From Halobacteriovorax sp. GB3 (GTDB taxonomy: Bacteria; Bdellovibrionota; Bacteriovoracia; Bacteriovoracales; Bacteriovoracaceae), in contig NZ_JAQSLN010000003.1 in the NCBI RefSeq assembly GCF_028649655.1, positions 496,001-560,000 on the forward strand: a stretch of DNA of 64,000 nucleotides, read 5' to 3'. The translations under genes and the position numbers were made by a program. Below are positions 1 to 8,375 of this stretch, piece after piece (within the stretch, counting starts at the first letter, position 1; each line of letters starts with the position of its first letter). A model generated the notes under the pieces. The model saw only the letters and a program-made list of their open reading frames with translations, had not been told where the DNA came from and did not search any database.

Positions 1-761
1 AGGGGGTATCTTAGTTTTAAAGGATTCGCAAGCTCTTGAAAGGCCTCTCCTTCAACCGCCTTCTCCTCACCAGTATGAGTGATCAAAGTCATGTTATTAG
101 CGATGAGAGTTTTATAATAGCGCTCAAGTGACTGATCAGAAGGGTCCATTCCCATGGCATTTGGGAGCCACTTAACATGGCGAACCCCCATTTCAGCATA
201 CTTTTCAAGCTCTTCTATCGCCCCCTTTTTATAAGGGTGAACAGAGACAACAGGAACAAAGTATTCAGGATTCTTCTTTGATAGTTCGACAATATAATCA
301 TTAGGAACATAGAATTCAGAATGATGATAGTCTATCGTTCCATCTTTTTTATAATGATAATCAAAACCAAAAATATGAGACTTAAATACAAAAGGAAGGT
401 TTTTATGAAGCGATACTAAACGAGTAACATACTCTTGATCGGCCTTATCAATGTCCTGAACACCACTTGCTGATAGATAAACATTAAAACGATTATATTT
501 TCCAAGGTGCTTCCACCACTTTCTCATATTGGGATTGACCCAAAGACCAGTATTTCCCTTTCCAAGACCAGCAACGTGCATATGAAGATCTTCAATCTTT
601 TTTAAATCTATATTAGTGAAACTCTCTTTGATCAATTTTTGTGCATCTTGAGATAGAACCTGGTTAATTTCATCTGGTTTATGAGAAAAATCACCACCAA
701 GTTTTTTGTACATGACAGAACAAGAAGAAAAAAGAAAACAAAGTAAAAGAATAGATTTCAT
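1..761 (-). CDS. Amidohydrolase-family lipoprotein, 3' end outside window
   Basis: I read this gene directly from the minus strand; it begins with ATG at 761 and runs off the left edge, so about 253 residues are visible. The first 14 residues form a lipoprotein signal ending in FSSC (Cys14). An HxH pair (DLHMH, His60 and His62), a KWLPNAMGMDP segment and a later THTGE segment fit a metal-dependent amidohydrolase of the amidohydrolase_2 type, in which the HxH and a later His bind metal. The substrate cannot be told. The ATG overlaps the stop of the upstream gene by one base (TAATG), so it is the fourth gene of a translationally coupled unit. A surface or periplasmic hydrolase is inferred. Confidence 0.72.
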   Translation of the reverse strand, partial: MKSILLLCFLFSSCSVMYKKLGGDFSHKPDEINQVLSQDAQKLIKESFTNIDLKKIEDLHMHVAGLGKGNTGLWVNPNMRKWWKHLGKYNRFNVYLSASGVQDIDKADQEYVTRLVSLHKNLPFVFKSHIFGFDYHYKKDGTIDYHHSEFYVPNDYIVELSKKNPEYFVPVVSVHPYKKGAIEELEKYAEMGVRHVKWLPNAMGMDPSDQSLERYYKTLIANNMTLITHTGEEKAVEGEAFQELANPLKLRYP

Positions 762-1522
762 TAAAATAACCTCAATCCCTTTTTACCATTATAACGAACA
801 ATAAAAAGAGAGCTTAGATGATCCTTACCAAGAGAAGTTCTAAATTTACCAACTCCTCCTTGAAAACTCCAGCGCTCGATAGTCTTTTGAACGACAAGAA
901 AATTCATCGAAGTAAAATTCTTGCTATGATGGGCCTTCGAATAGAGATGAAGTGCACCAACAAACCACTGATCTTTTAAATCTCGCCCAAAGATAGTCGT
1001 AAACGAATCAAGCTTATCACTTTGAGTTAAAATAAGGTTTGATAATTCCTCGGCAAAACTTCCTTGCTCATCTTTGTAATGAATTTGCTCTTGGCGAAAA
1101 AAGTGAACCAACTTAAATTTCTTATAAGCGAGGGCAATATTCATTCCAAAAACATTTTTCCTAACAGAGCTTGTGCAATTGACTTCAAGACAATCAAACC
1201 CCTGTAGATTCGTTAATGATCGATGTCCATATGATTTAGCAATATAAAGGCCAATAAATGATACCGGAAAGACTTCAAGCTGCGCTGTTGCATAGTTAAC
1301 GATTGCACTTGTTTTTAGTTGCAAAGAAGATCTTACATATCCATAGAGAATTGGATTTTTCTTCCAAAGAAGCTTTCCGATTCCAAGGTCTGAATCAACC
1401 GCTCCCCCTTGTGGGTAAGAACGAAAGCTCCCTTGAAATCGATAATCCAAGTCTGTTCTTGCAAACGTACTAGTCAAAAGAAACAAAGCAAAAACAAGGA
1501 GAATGCGCAGGGATAAAATCAT
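761..1522 (-). CDS. Exported, probably outer-membrane protein of unknown function
   Basis: A 253-residue protein with a clear Sec signal peptide (hydrophobic residues 4-20, cleavage probably after TFA). The mature part has alternating short hydrophobic and polar stretches and many aromatic residues, which suggests an outer-membrane beta-barrel, but I recognise no family. Its ATG overlaps the upstream U32-like gene in an ATGA arrangement and its stop overlaps the downstream amidohydrolase start, so it belongs to a tightly coupled operon. No cysteine ladder or catalytic motif is visible. Barrel topology is an inference from composition only. Confidence 0.6.
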   Translation of the reverse strand: MILSLRILLVFALFLLTSTFARTDLDYRFQGSFRSYPQGGAVDSDLGIGKLLWKKNPILYGYVRSSLQLKTSAIVNYATAQLEVFPVSFIGLYIAKSYGHRSLTNLQGFDCLEVNCTSSVRKNVFGMNIALAYKKFKLVHFFRQEQIHYKDEQGSFAEELSNLILTQSDKLDSFTTIFGRDLKDQWFVGALHLYSKAHHSKNFTSMNFLVVQKTIERWSFQGGVGKFRTSLGKDHLSSLFIVRYNGKKGLRLF

Positions 1523-2700
1523 GCTAAATAGACACTCGACTTCACACTAACGCCACTAACATGAGAAAAGAAAACCACTTGTCCATTTGAAGCTTCCTCT
1601 AAACTTTCGTGCTTAGAGTTTTTAAGTTCGTGAATCACTGTATTTTTCACTTTTCCATCAGGTGTTCTAATTTCGATTTGATCGCCAACTTTTAACTGTC
1701 TTGATTCATTTCGAATGAGAAGGCCTAAGTGCTTTTTCTTATTCACTTCGAGAATATCTCCAAGATAGTTCTCATCATTTCTAAGAGTTCTCTTGTTCTT
1801 AAGTTTAGAGAAAAGAGCATCACTTTTGTTAACTTGATAGTAGCCACGAATGACCTTCGCTGGATACTTCTCTTTGATTGACTTTGCCAGTTCACTATCA
1901 AAAGAATCGTTGAGAGTTTGAATATCTTTTAAAAGATTCGTGTTTTGTTCAACGAATCGAAGATCAATTCGACAATAAGCAAGATTCATCTGCTGCAGTT
2001 CTAGAAAGTTCTCTAATAGACAATGATCTTTTATATTGAACATAAAAGTCCCATGTCTATTTTCAATGATTGGAAAACCACTGTGTGGTGATTCTTCACT
2101 TGATCCATAAACTTCAATAGGTCTGTTATGAACAGAGACGACTTCTGAATCATCGTGATCAAAAACAAGTGGACCGAGAAGACTTCTTGGCGTGTAAAAT
2201 AACAAGATACGCCCAAGTCCCAAAAATTCTACAGAAACCTTGAGCTTGGTAATATATTCTTCTAGTTTAGCTTTTGGAAATTCAATAGATAAAATGATTC
2301 GCTCAACTCTCTCTTTGGCCGAGTCGATCCATCGCTGAATCCCTATGAGATTGTGATTTCCAGTTTCAAGATTAAGTTGAATTGGTAAATTTGGGTAGTG
2401 TTCTAAAATATAACCAAAGGCCCCTGGATCCTGAACACGAATGGCCTTAAAAGAGTTGAAATCGACTTCATTTAATTTTGGAACGATTATTTCAAATTTA
2501 GTTTGCACCATCAAAACATCCCATTCAAAAACAGGTCGTATTTTAAGAGCAAGGCACTTTTTTGCAAGATCATTGGCCTTATCAATTGTGAGTGAACCAA
2601 AGCGAGAAAAGACATCTGTACCAATGATTACTTCCTCTAGACCGGCTTCTTTAGCCCTTATGAGGTCTTCTTCTTTTTGCAAATAACTAATTAATTTCAT
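1519..2700 (-). CDS. Cysteine-less peptidase U32-like protein
   Basis: About 393 residues. The start is placed at ATG 2700 (MKLISYL) because a GAGG ribosome-binding site lies just upstream and the ATG overlaps the stop of the trhP-like gene (ATGA); a longer start would lie deep inside that gene. The N-terminal half has the TIM-barrel feel of U32 proteins (ELL-like start, LGLGRILLFYTPRSLLGP near the middle) and the C-terminal 90 residues resemble the small beta-barrel of the longer U32 proteins. The stretch that in U32 relatives reads like SPRC carries Ser instead of Cys, and the usual four Fe-S cysteines are not present. It may be a partner subunit of the neighbouring TrhP-like protein, as UbiU pairs with UbiV; that pairing is inference. 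Confidence 0.65.
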   Translation of the reverse strand: MKLISYLQKEEDLIRAKEAGLEEVIIGTDVFSRFGSLTIDKANDLAKKCLALKIRPVFEWDVLMVQTKFEIIVPKLNEVDFNSFKAIRVQDPGAFGYILEHYPNLPIQLNLETGNHNLIGIQRWIDSAKERVERIILSIEFPKAKLEEYITKLKVSVEFLGLGRILLFYTPRSLLGPLVFDHDDSEVVSVHNRPIEVYGSSEESPHSGFPIIENRHGTFMFNIKDHCLLENFLELQQMNLAYCRIDLRFVEQNTNLLKDIQTLNDSFDSELAKSIKEKYPAKVIRGYYQVNKSDALFSKLKNKRTLRNDENYLGDILEVNKKKHLGLLIRNESRQLKVGDQIEIRTPDGKVKNTVIHELKNSKHESLEEASNGQVVFFSHVSGVSVKSSVYLA

Positions 2701-3890
2701 GATAACCTCGCTCTGACGATGTTCCACTTTTGGGCCTCTTTTACATAAGGAATTTTAACTAAGTAACCAGGCTTAGTTTTTTCATAAGGTTCATCCATAA
2801 TGGTCGTAGCAAAGGAAACTTCAATTTCTTGGCTTGGTCCAGAAAAAGGAACAAGCTCTAAGGTATCACCAGGTCTAAAGGCTGAGCGAACTTCAATCAC
2901 AAGATGGTCATCTTCATGAACATCGAGAACTACTCCTACTACCACGTATTCATTTTCATCGTGAAGACGTTCCGTATAAATAGAGTCGGCACCAGCAGGT
3001 TCAATGAGAGAGGCTTGAGTATAATCACGATGAGTAATCTTTCTTAGCTCCGTTTCCCATTCCTTCATATCTTCACTAAGAAGATGCCCTTCTTTTTCAT
3101 AATATTTAATGGCATCAGAATAAACTTTTGAAATCGTTCCAACGTAGTGATGAGATTTCATTCGACCTTCAACTTTTAGCGAATCAATCTCACAGTCAAT
3201 GAACTCAGGCAGAACACGAATTCCTTCGAGATCTTTTGAACTCATGAAGTAGGCCTTCTTTTGTTCTTCTTCAAAATCTAAGCTATATTCGAAACGGCAA
3301 GAGTGAGCACAACCTCCACGGTTAGAATCACGCCCTTGAGTGTAATTTGAGATCACACAATTTCCCGAGTAGGCCATACACATTGAACCATGAATGAACA
3401 TTTCAACTTCAAGGCCAGTTTCTTTTTTAATTTTTGACGCTTCTTTTAGTGAAACCTCACGACCAAGAACGATGCGAGTCACTCCCATCTCTTTCCACAT
3501 TTTTGCTGCATAAACATTTAAACAACTTGCTTGTGTAGATAAATGGATTTCTATATTGCAATGATTTTGAATCGTCGTAATAACACCAAGATCAGAAACA
3601 ATTAAGGCATCGACGCCAATACTTTCTAAAAATTCCAAAAACTCAGGAAGCTCATCTAATTCTTTATCATGTAAAAAGCTATTGAGTACGACATAAACTT
3701 GAGCATTTCTCTCATGAGCAAAACGCACACCCTCTTCTAGCTCTTCGTATGTAAAATTATCGGCGGCCGATCGAAGTCCAAATTTTTGGCCTCCAAGATA
3801 GACAGCATTGGCCCCATAAAGAATGGCCACTTTTAATTTCTCTAAATTACCGGCCGGAGCAAGTAGCTCAGGCACCCATCTTTTTGTCAT
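2697..3890 (-). CDS. trhP: U32-family tRNA hydroxylation protein, TrhP/YegQ-like
   Basis: About 397 residues beginning MTKRWVPELLAPAGN. The U32 signature is plain: EMFIHGSMCMAYSGNC followed by RGGCAHSCR, giving four cysteines (near residues 171, 178, 194, 198) that bind an iron-sulfur cluster in this family. The following SSKDL...DSLKVEGRMKS segment matches the YegQ/TrhP branch, which makes 5-hydroxyuridine at tRNA position 34 from prephenate-derived chemistry. ATG 3890 is preferred over the upstream TTG at 3896. It is the first gene of a four-gene minus-strand unit with overlapping starts and stops. The family call is firm; the exact tRNA role is transferred from E. coli. Confidence 0.85.
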   Translation of the reverse strand: MTKRWVPELLAPAGNLEKLKVAILYGANAVYLGGQKFGLRSAADNFTYEELEEGVRFAHERNAQVYVVLNSFLHDKELDELPEFLEFLESIGVDALIVSDLGVITTIQNHCNIEIHLSTQASCLNVYAAKMWKEMGVTRIVLGREVSLKEASKIKKETGLEVEMFIHGSMCMAYSGNCVISNYTQGRDSNRGGCAHSCRFEYSLDFEEEQKKAYFMSSKDLEGIRVLPEFIDCEIDSLKVEGRMKSHHYVGTISKVYSDAIKYYEKEGHLLSEDMKEWETELRKITHRDYTQASLIEPAGADSIYTERLHDENEYVVVGVVLDVHEDDHLVIEVRSAFRPGDTLELVPFSGPSQEIEVSFATTIMDEPYEKTKPGYLVKIPYVKEAQKWNIVRARLS

Positions 3891-4009
3891 AAGCAAAATC
3901 CAAGTCTTAAAAATAGGACAGAAAAACCCGTCTTTTAACTACCAGATTTTTCTAATACAATAAAGGTATAGATGCTTTTTTATACCCCAAAACATCGGAT
4001 TTTAGCTCT

Positions 4010-5131
4010 ATGCTCAAAAAGATTAAATATATTTTCTTGCTCTTAATTCTAGGTGCTATTGGAGTTGTGACACACAGGTTCATAAGTACTCAAAAGCAGA
4101 TTGAGCCCTACCCATACAAATTCACCTATGAACAATCCCCTAACCAGGAAATTAACCAGAGCGATGTCCTCGTTTTTGGCGACCAAAAGGCACTCGAATT
4201 AAAATCACTTACCGATAATATCGTTAAAGTAACATCAAAAAACCTACGCTATCCTCTGAAAGTTGAATTTTGGGCACAAAGAGATGAAGGTCTCCACAGG
4301 ATTCTCCACAAATTAAAATCTCTCAAAAAGCTTCCAAAGATGATTATCGTCTACCTTGGATCTTCAGAGCATACGGAATTGAAATTTCGTCCGAATCAAT
4401 ACCAAAAGATTCTAAAAAATATCGAACGCTACGATAATCAAAAACTTCTTTCACTCATAATGACACTTCCCGATTTAAGTCGATTTATCTATGAACCAGT
4501 GAAGCCAATTTTGCTATCGAAAGAAATTATCCCTTTTGATAAAGACATATCGACAAAGGCCAAGCAAATCATTCTAGAAGTTAGTTTTAAAATCTTTGAG
4601 CTGGAACTCAGTGAGTTAATTTACTTTGCCAGGCAAAACAACTCAAAGCTACTTTTTATCACTGATCCCATAAACTTTGAGCTTGCGCCTAAAGAAGTTT
4701 GCGACAACGCCAATAGCAACACCATTGTTATTGAGCAAAATGATATTAGAAGACTTCTTAAAGAATCAAAAGTTAAAGATGCCTATTATAGATCGAGAAA
4801 ACTTCTCTCTGTGACCAATGGAAATGCCTATTCACACTATCTTGTCGGCCACAGTGCCATGAGACTTGGAAAATACGGGGAAGCAAAAAAAGAGTTAATG
4901 CTCGCCCATGCCTATGATTGTAAATTTTGGCGAACACACCCTGTTTTAAACTCTATTATTAGAAATAAAGCAAAGAGAGAGTCTATTCCAATTATCGACT
5001 TCGATCACATGGTTAACATTCAGCTTGGAAGAAAGGCACTCTTTCTATCTGATGATACGCCTCAGTCGATTTACTACGAGCAACTAGAAAAAGAACTTCT
5101 CTTTCAAATAGAGCAAACATTTAACTTATAG
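4010..5131 (+). CDS. Membrane-anchored SGNH-like protein with a TPR-like segment
   Basis: A 373-residue protein with an N-terminal membrane anchor (residues 8-22) that has no obvious cleavage site. Residues 50-60 read DVLVFGDQKA, resembling block I of SGNH hydrolases (GDS) but with Gln where the catalytic Ser should be; IIVYLGSSEH and a late IPIIDFDHMV also fit SGNH blocks. Between them, residues 245-300 look like one or two tetratricopeptide helices (AYSHYLVGHSAMRLGKYGEAKKEL). It ends 8 bases before the cyclic-nucleotide-binding gene, so the two are probably co-transcribed. The SGNH relation is tentative and activity would not be expected from what is visible. Confidence 0.5.
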   Translation: MLKKIKYIFLLLILGAIGVVTHRFISTQKQIEPYPYKFTYEQSPNQEINQSDVLVFGDQKALELKSLTDNIVKVTSKNLRYPLKVEFWAQRDEGLHRILHKLKSLKKLPKMIIVYLGSSEHTELKFRPNQYQKILKNIERYDNQKLLSLIMTLPDLSRFIYEPVKPILLSKEIIPFDKDISTKAKQIILEVSFKIFELELSELIYFARQNNSKLLFITDPINFELAPKEVCDNANSNTIVIEQNDIRRLLKESKVKDAYYRSRKLLSVTNGNAYSHYLVGHSAMRLGKYGEAKKELMLAHAYDCKFWRTHPVLNSIIRNKAKRESIPIIDFDHMVNIQLGRKALFLSDDTPQSIYYEQLEKELLFQIEQTFNL

Positions 5132-5139
5132 GGAAAGTA

Positions 5140-5574
5140 ATGGAAGCTGGAATTAGAAAAACTTATAAAAAAGACGAACTCATATGCTCTCAAGGAGATG
5201 AAGACTTTGATCTCTATTGGGTTGAACAAGGTGAGCTCCTCGTTTTTGTAACAGAGGGAACGAAGGTTCATCCTGTTGCCATTATTCCTTCAGGACAATT
5301 TCTAGGGGAACTCTCCTACTTTGATCATCAAAAACGATCGGCCTATGTCATGGCCAAGACAGATTGTACTTTAATTCAATTACCTCTAGAGGAAAGCCAA
5401 AAAGTTTTTCCAAACTGGCTCTATCGCATGGGACAAGACTTAACAAAGAGACTTCGCCAAGCCGATGAGCTTGTAAGAAAGAATGGACTGAAGAAGAAAA
5501 AAGTCCATGAAATCGAGGCCTTATCAATAGAAGAACAAAGACATATTCTCTCAATCACAAAAGGCGACAAATAA
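5140..5574 (+). CDS. Cyclic-nucleotide-binding domain protein
   Basis: A 144-residue protein that is almost entirely one cNMP-binding beta-roll (residues about 10-110). The phosphate-binding cassette is visible as GQFLGELSYFDHQKRSAYVMA, close to the family's GE...RSA pattern, so binding of a cyclic nucleotide or a similar ligand is plausible. There is no DNA-binding helix-turn-helix after it, only a charged helix with a KKKK stretch. It therefore cannot act as a CRP-type regulator by itself and may work through a partner. The ATG at 5140 is eight bases behind the stop of the SGNH-like gene. Confidence 0.8.
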   Translation: MEAGIRKTYKKDELICSQGDEDFDLYWVEQGELLVFVTEGTKVHPVAIIPSGQFLGELSYFDHQKRSAYVMAKTDCTLIQLPLEESQKVFPNWLYRMGQDLTKRLRQADELVRKNGLKKKKVHEIEALSIEEQRHILSITKGDK

Positions 5575-5623
5575 GCTCAAGTATTAATCAAATATGACGA
5601 TAAGAACTTAAAAAGGAGTTCTT

Positions 5624-5791
5624 ATGAAAAAGCTATTGCCTTGTCTCTTCGTTGTGCTTGTAGTGAGTGCTTGTACATCAAATAATTTTCGCGTCCCACT
5701 AAGTTGGGTTGAAGATCATGATGAAAAGCAGGCCAATCAACAAGAGGCCCAATTTCAAAGAATGCAAATGTTTAATGAAATGCAAAAATAA
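5624..5791 (+). CDS. Small lipoprotein, 55 residues
   Basis: A short gene read by eye: ATG at 5624 preceded by AAGGAG at 5613-5618. The product starts MKKLLPCLFVVLVVSAC, an ideal lipoprotein signal with lipobox VSAC (Cys17), and the mature part of 39 residues is polar and rich in Gln and Met (QANQQEAQFQRMQMFNEMQK). A rho-independent terminator follows directly. Strong ribosome-binding site, signal sequence and terminator make it a real gene; function is unknown. Confidence 0.8.
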   Translation: MKKLLPCLFVVLVVSACTSNNFRVPLSWVEDHDEKQANQQEAQFQRMQMFNEMQK

Positions 5792-5817
5792 AAGGCTCCC
5801 TTAGGGAGCCTTTTTTA
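5792..5817. terminator. Bidirectional rho-independent terminator
   Basis: A nine-base stem (AAGGCTCCC / GGGAGCCTT) with a TTA loop and T-rich tails. It sits between the convergent small lipoprotein gene (stop at 5791) and mdh (stop at 5818) and can serve both strands. Confidence 0.9.
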
Positions 5818-6804
5818 TTAGATAAGTCCGAGTTCTTTAACTGTATCTCTTTCTGTTCTTAGTTCATCAAGAGTTGCTTCAAATTTTTGTTTACCAAATT
5901 CGTTGTGCTCAACACCTTCAACAACTTTTAATTGACCATTCTCAACTCTACATGGAAATGAGAAAATAAGACCAGCATCAACTCCATATTCACCTTTAGA
6001 AGAAAGACACATAGAGAATGTCTCACCGGCCGGAGTATCGTGAGTAAGGTTGTAAACACCTTGAACACATGCATTAGCAGCAGAAGCGGCAGATGAAGCT
6101 CCACGAGCTTTAATAATCGCAGCACCACGCTTTTGTACAGTTGAAATAAAATCACCCTGTAGCCATTGTGTATCTGTAATGACTTCAGCAGCTGATTTCC
6201 CACCAATTTTAGTATTGTAGAAATCTGGATATTGAGTTGCTGAGTGGTTCCCCCAAATTGTCATGTTCTTAACTTCTGTTACATCAACACCTGCTTTCAT
6301 TGCAAGTTGAGTCTTTGCTCTATTTTCATCAAGAGTTGTCATAGCAAAGAATCTTTCTTTAGGAAGACCAGAAGCTTCCATAGCAATAAGACAGTTTGTG
6401 TTACATGGATTACCAACAACAAAAAGTTTACAGTCATCAGCACCGTGAGCTGCCATGGCCTTACCAAGTGGACCAAAGATTCCACCATTTACTTTAAGAA
6501 GGTCAGATCTCTCCATTCCATCTTTTCTTGGAACTGCACCAATTGCAAGAACCCAGTTTACATCTTTAAAAGCTACTTCCATCTTATCTGTGCAAGTAAT
6601 TCCTTTAAGACGTGGGAAAGCACAGTCATCAAGTTCCATCTTCACACCTTCAAGAGCACCAAGTGCTTGAGGTAGTTCAAGAAGAGATAGCTCTACATCT
6701 GTTTCAGGTCCAAACATTTGTCCAGAAGCAATTCTAAAAAGGATTGCATAACCAATTTGACCAGCGGCACCAGTTACCGCAACTTTAACTTTTTTATTTG
6801 CCAT
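5818..6804 (-). CDS. mdh: NAD-dependent malate dehydrogenase
   Basis: A 328-residue cytosolic-type malate dehydrogenase that interconverts malate and oxaloacetate in the TCA cycle. The start is [12 protein letters not shown] at 6804, preceded by GGAG; longer reading frames lack a start signal. The Rossmann dinucleotide loop is [11 protein letters not shown] near residue 11, substrate-binding arginines are in [15 protein letters not shown], and the catalytic His lies in [12 protein letters not shown]. Length fits the family. It is a single-gene unit with a terminator just behind its stop. Confidence 0.96.
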   Translation of the reverse strand: MANKKVKVAVTGAAGQIGYAILFRIASGQMFGPETDVELSLLELPQALGALEGVKMELDDCAFPRLKGITCTDKMEVAFKDVNWVLAIGAVPRKDGMERSDLLKVNGGIFGPLGKAMAAHGADDCKLFVVGNPCNTNCLIAMEASGLPKERFFAMTTLDENRAKTQLAMKAGVDVTEVKNMTIWGNHSATQYPDFYNTKIGGKSAAEVITDTQWLQGDFISTVQKRGAAIIKARGASSAASAANACVQGVYNLTHDTPAGETFSMCLSSKGEYGVDAGLIFSFPCRVENGQLKVVEGVEHNEFGKQKFEATLDELRTERDTVKELGLI

Positions 6805-6958
6805 AAAAAAAACTCCTTGTGGCATCCTAAGTATCAATAGAAATCTCCCTAACAGTATCAAATTTTCACAGTTTGAACAGTCCCAATGTGTTATGGACAA
6901 AAGTTGACGGTAGAGTCGGCCTTGACTATTATTAAACTTTCAAGGAAGGTAACACACT

Positions 6959-7603
6959 ATGTCTGAAGACAATAAAAATAATGGTTCGAAACCAAACCGT
7001 CCGGCCAAAAACTCGAACCGCCCAAATAGAAGTAAGTCGAGAAGAAGAAATAACTCTTCTAATAAACCACGCTCAAATAATCCAGAGGCTCAAAAAAGCA
7101 ACACAGGAGAAAAGAGCGCCCAGGCGACTCGTCCAAAGAAAACTTCTGGTTCATCCAATAATAAGAGACGTCGTAGACCTCAAAATAGAAATAATAGAAA
7201 GGCCCCTAGCGGACCTCAGCGAGTTATTACGAAGTACCTCAATATTTTAGAACAACATCTCCATGCTAGAAGAAAGTACTTTTCTTTATACTACCGTGCT
7301 GATGAAAGACAGCTTGCGAAGCTTGAGCGCAACTACGAAGCCAGTATGAATAAAGTGAGAGAGTTTGAAAGTGGACTCAATGAGAAGGAAAAGGAAATCT
7401 TTAACAAGCATTTCGATGGCCTCTCTCCCGATCAAATCTATTCAAATAATCATGAACTTCCAAAGATGGGAGAGATCGAAGTTAAGTATGAAGATATCGA
7501 AGATCCTCACTATTTAACGACTCAGTCTGATTCTGACTACTCTGAAGATACAGAGGAAAGTGTGGGATCAATAGAAGACTACAAGGCCTACAAAGGTCTC
7601 TAA
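6959..7603 (+). CDS. Arg/Asn-rich protein with coiled-coil core and acidic tail
   Basis: A 214-residue protein with three zones. Residues 1-90 are very rich in Arg, Lys, Asn and Ser (RRR, KRRRRP repeats), as in disordered nucleic-acid-binding tails. Residues 92-150 form a predicted helical, coiled-coil-prone segment (ITKYLNILEQHLHARRKYFSLYY onward in spirit). Residues 165-214 are acidic (EDIEDP, DSDYSEDTEES). The ATG at 6959 follows AAGGAAGG. I do not recognise a family, although similar basic-tail proteins occur in Bdellovibrionota. RNA or DNA binding is inferred from composition alone. Confidence 0.65.
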   Translation: MSEDNKNNGSKPNRPAKNSNRPNRSKSRRRNNSSNKPRSNNPEAQKSNTGEKSAQATRPKKTSGSSNNKRRRRPQNRNNRKAPSGPQRVITKYLNILEQHLHARRKYFSLYYRADERQLAKLERNYEASMNKVREFESGLNEKEKEIFNKHFDGLSPDQIYSNNHELPKMGEIEVKYEDIEDPHYLTTQSDSDYSEDTEESVGSIEDYKAYKGL

Positions 7604-7623
7604 ACTAAGCCTAAAAAACAAAA

Positions 7624-7651
7624 AGCCCCGCTATAAAGCGGGGCTTTTTTT
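7624..7651 (+). terminator. Rho-independent terminator
   Basis: An eight-base GC-rich stem (AGCCCCGC / GCGGGGCT) with a six-base loop followed by a run of T. It ends the Arg/Asn-rich protein gene on the plus strand; the A-rich left flank lets it also stop minus-strand transcripts from the XRE gene. Confidence 0.92.
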
Positions 7652-7670
7652 CGCAACCATTTTTTTTAAA

Positions 7671-7988
7671 TTACATAAGAGCAGCAGAAGACTCTTGTAC
7701 TTCACTAGTTTGAGCAGCTTGTGCTCTTCCTTTCTCAAGGTAGTTATCTAGTGTTCTTTCGTGATCCTTAAGGATCGCAGCTTTAAGTTCAGCTGGATCG
7801 ATGTCTAGAACCTCAGAAACTCTTGTAAGCATTTTTAGTGGAATGTTACAAAGTGCTCTTTCAACGTTCGAGATGAACTGACCATTCTTGTAACCAAGAA
7901 GGTGTGAAAGTTCAGATTGAGAATAACCTTTTGGGTGGTTGATTCTTTTTGTTCTAATTAGTTTTGCAATGTTTTCAAAGCAGCGCAT
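7671..7988 (-). CDS. XRE-family helix-turn-helix regulator
   Basis: A 105-residue protein. Residues 5-65 form a Cro/C1-type helix-turn-helix (GYSQSELSHLLGYKNGQFISNVER, with the usual helix 2 and recognition helix), followed by a helical tail of about 35 residues rich in Gln, Ala and Ser. The ATG at 7988 follows CAGGAG at good spacing. A perfect inverted repeat 30 bases upstream of the start (8018-8040) is a candidate own operator, and the 387-base gap before xth contains no other gene. The regulator class is clear; targets are unknown. Confidence 0.85.
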   Translation of the reverse strand: MRCFENIAKLIRTKRINHPKGYSQSELSHLLGYKNGQFISNVERALCNIPLKMLTRVSEVLDIDPAELKAAILKDHERTLDNYLEKGRAQAAQTSEVQESSAALM

Positions 7989-8375
7989 AAATATTCTCCT
8001 GTAAAATCTCCGTTTATTTGTCTTAACTTAACTAAGACAATATCAAAAAACATATGATCAAATTCAAAATAATTATTAGTTAATCTTCGCATTCTCAAAT
8101 TATTACTTCTAAATAAAACTCGAGATTTAGCCTAAACACCTTTACTTTTGTTTTAAATTAAGGTTATCTTACCTTACATTATTTTGTTTAGGTGATCAAG
8201 ATCAAGCAAAAACGAACTTTCAACAAGTTAAGACACCTAACTAAAGACAACCTCAACTCTAACTCTATCATAAATCAAGTCTTTTTTTTTAGCAACCCCA
8301 ATTTATTTAATAAATACTTTTGAAATAATAAAGCTAATTTGTAATAAATACCTAAAGAAAAACTAAGGATTTTGT
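7989..8375. other. Gene-free AT-rich intergenic region between XRE gene and xth
   Basis: 387 bases with no credible ORF. Apart from the inverted repeat at 8018-8040 it holds long A/T tracts and a partial copy of the operator-like motif near 8227-8255 (TTAAGACA ... CTAAAGACAA). It probably carries divergent promoters for the XRE gene and xth, but no single -35/-10 pair stands out. Confidence 0.6.
8018..8040. promoter_or_regulatory. Candidate XRE operator (inverted repeat)
   Basis: Perfect eight-base inverted repeat TTGTCTTA ... TAAGACAA with a seven-base spacer, placed about 30 bases before the XRE start codon. On the minus strand TTGTCT could also act as a -35 element, so a bound repressor would block the promoter. 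A role in autoregulation is inferred from position and symmetry. Confidence 0.5.

Noticed and set aside
6980-7250. Second frame with GTTCGAA resembling a tRNA T-loop and an 89-residue ORF
   Set aside because: It lies inside the Arg/Asn-rich coding sequence, no cloverleaf can be built, and the frame is an out-of-frame shadow.
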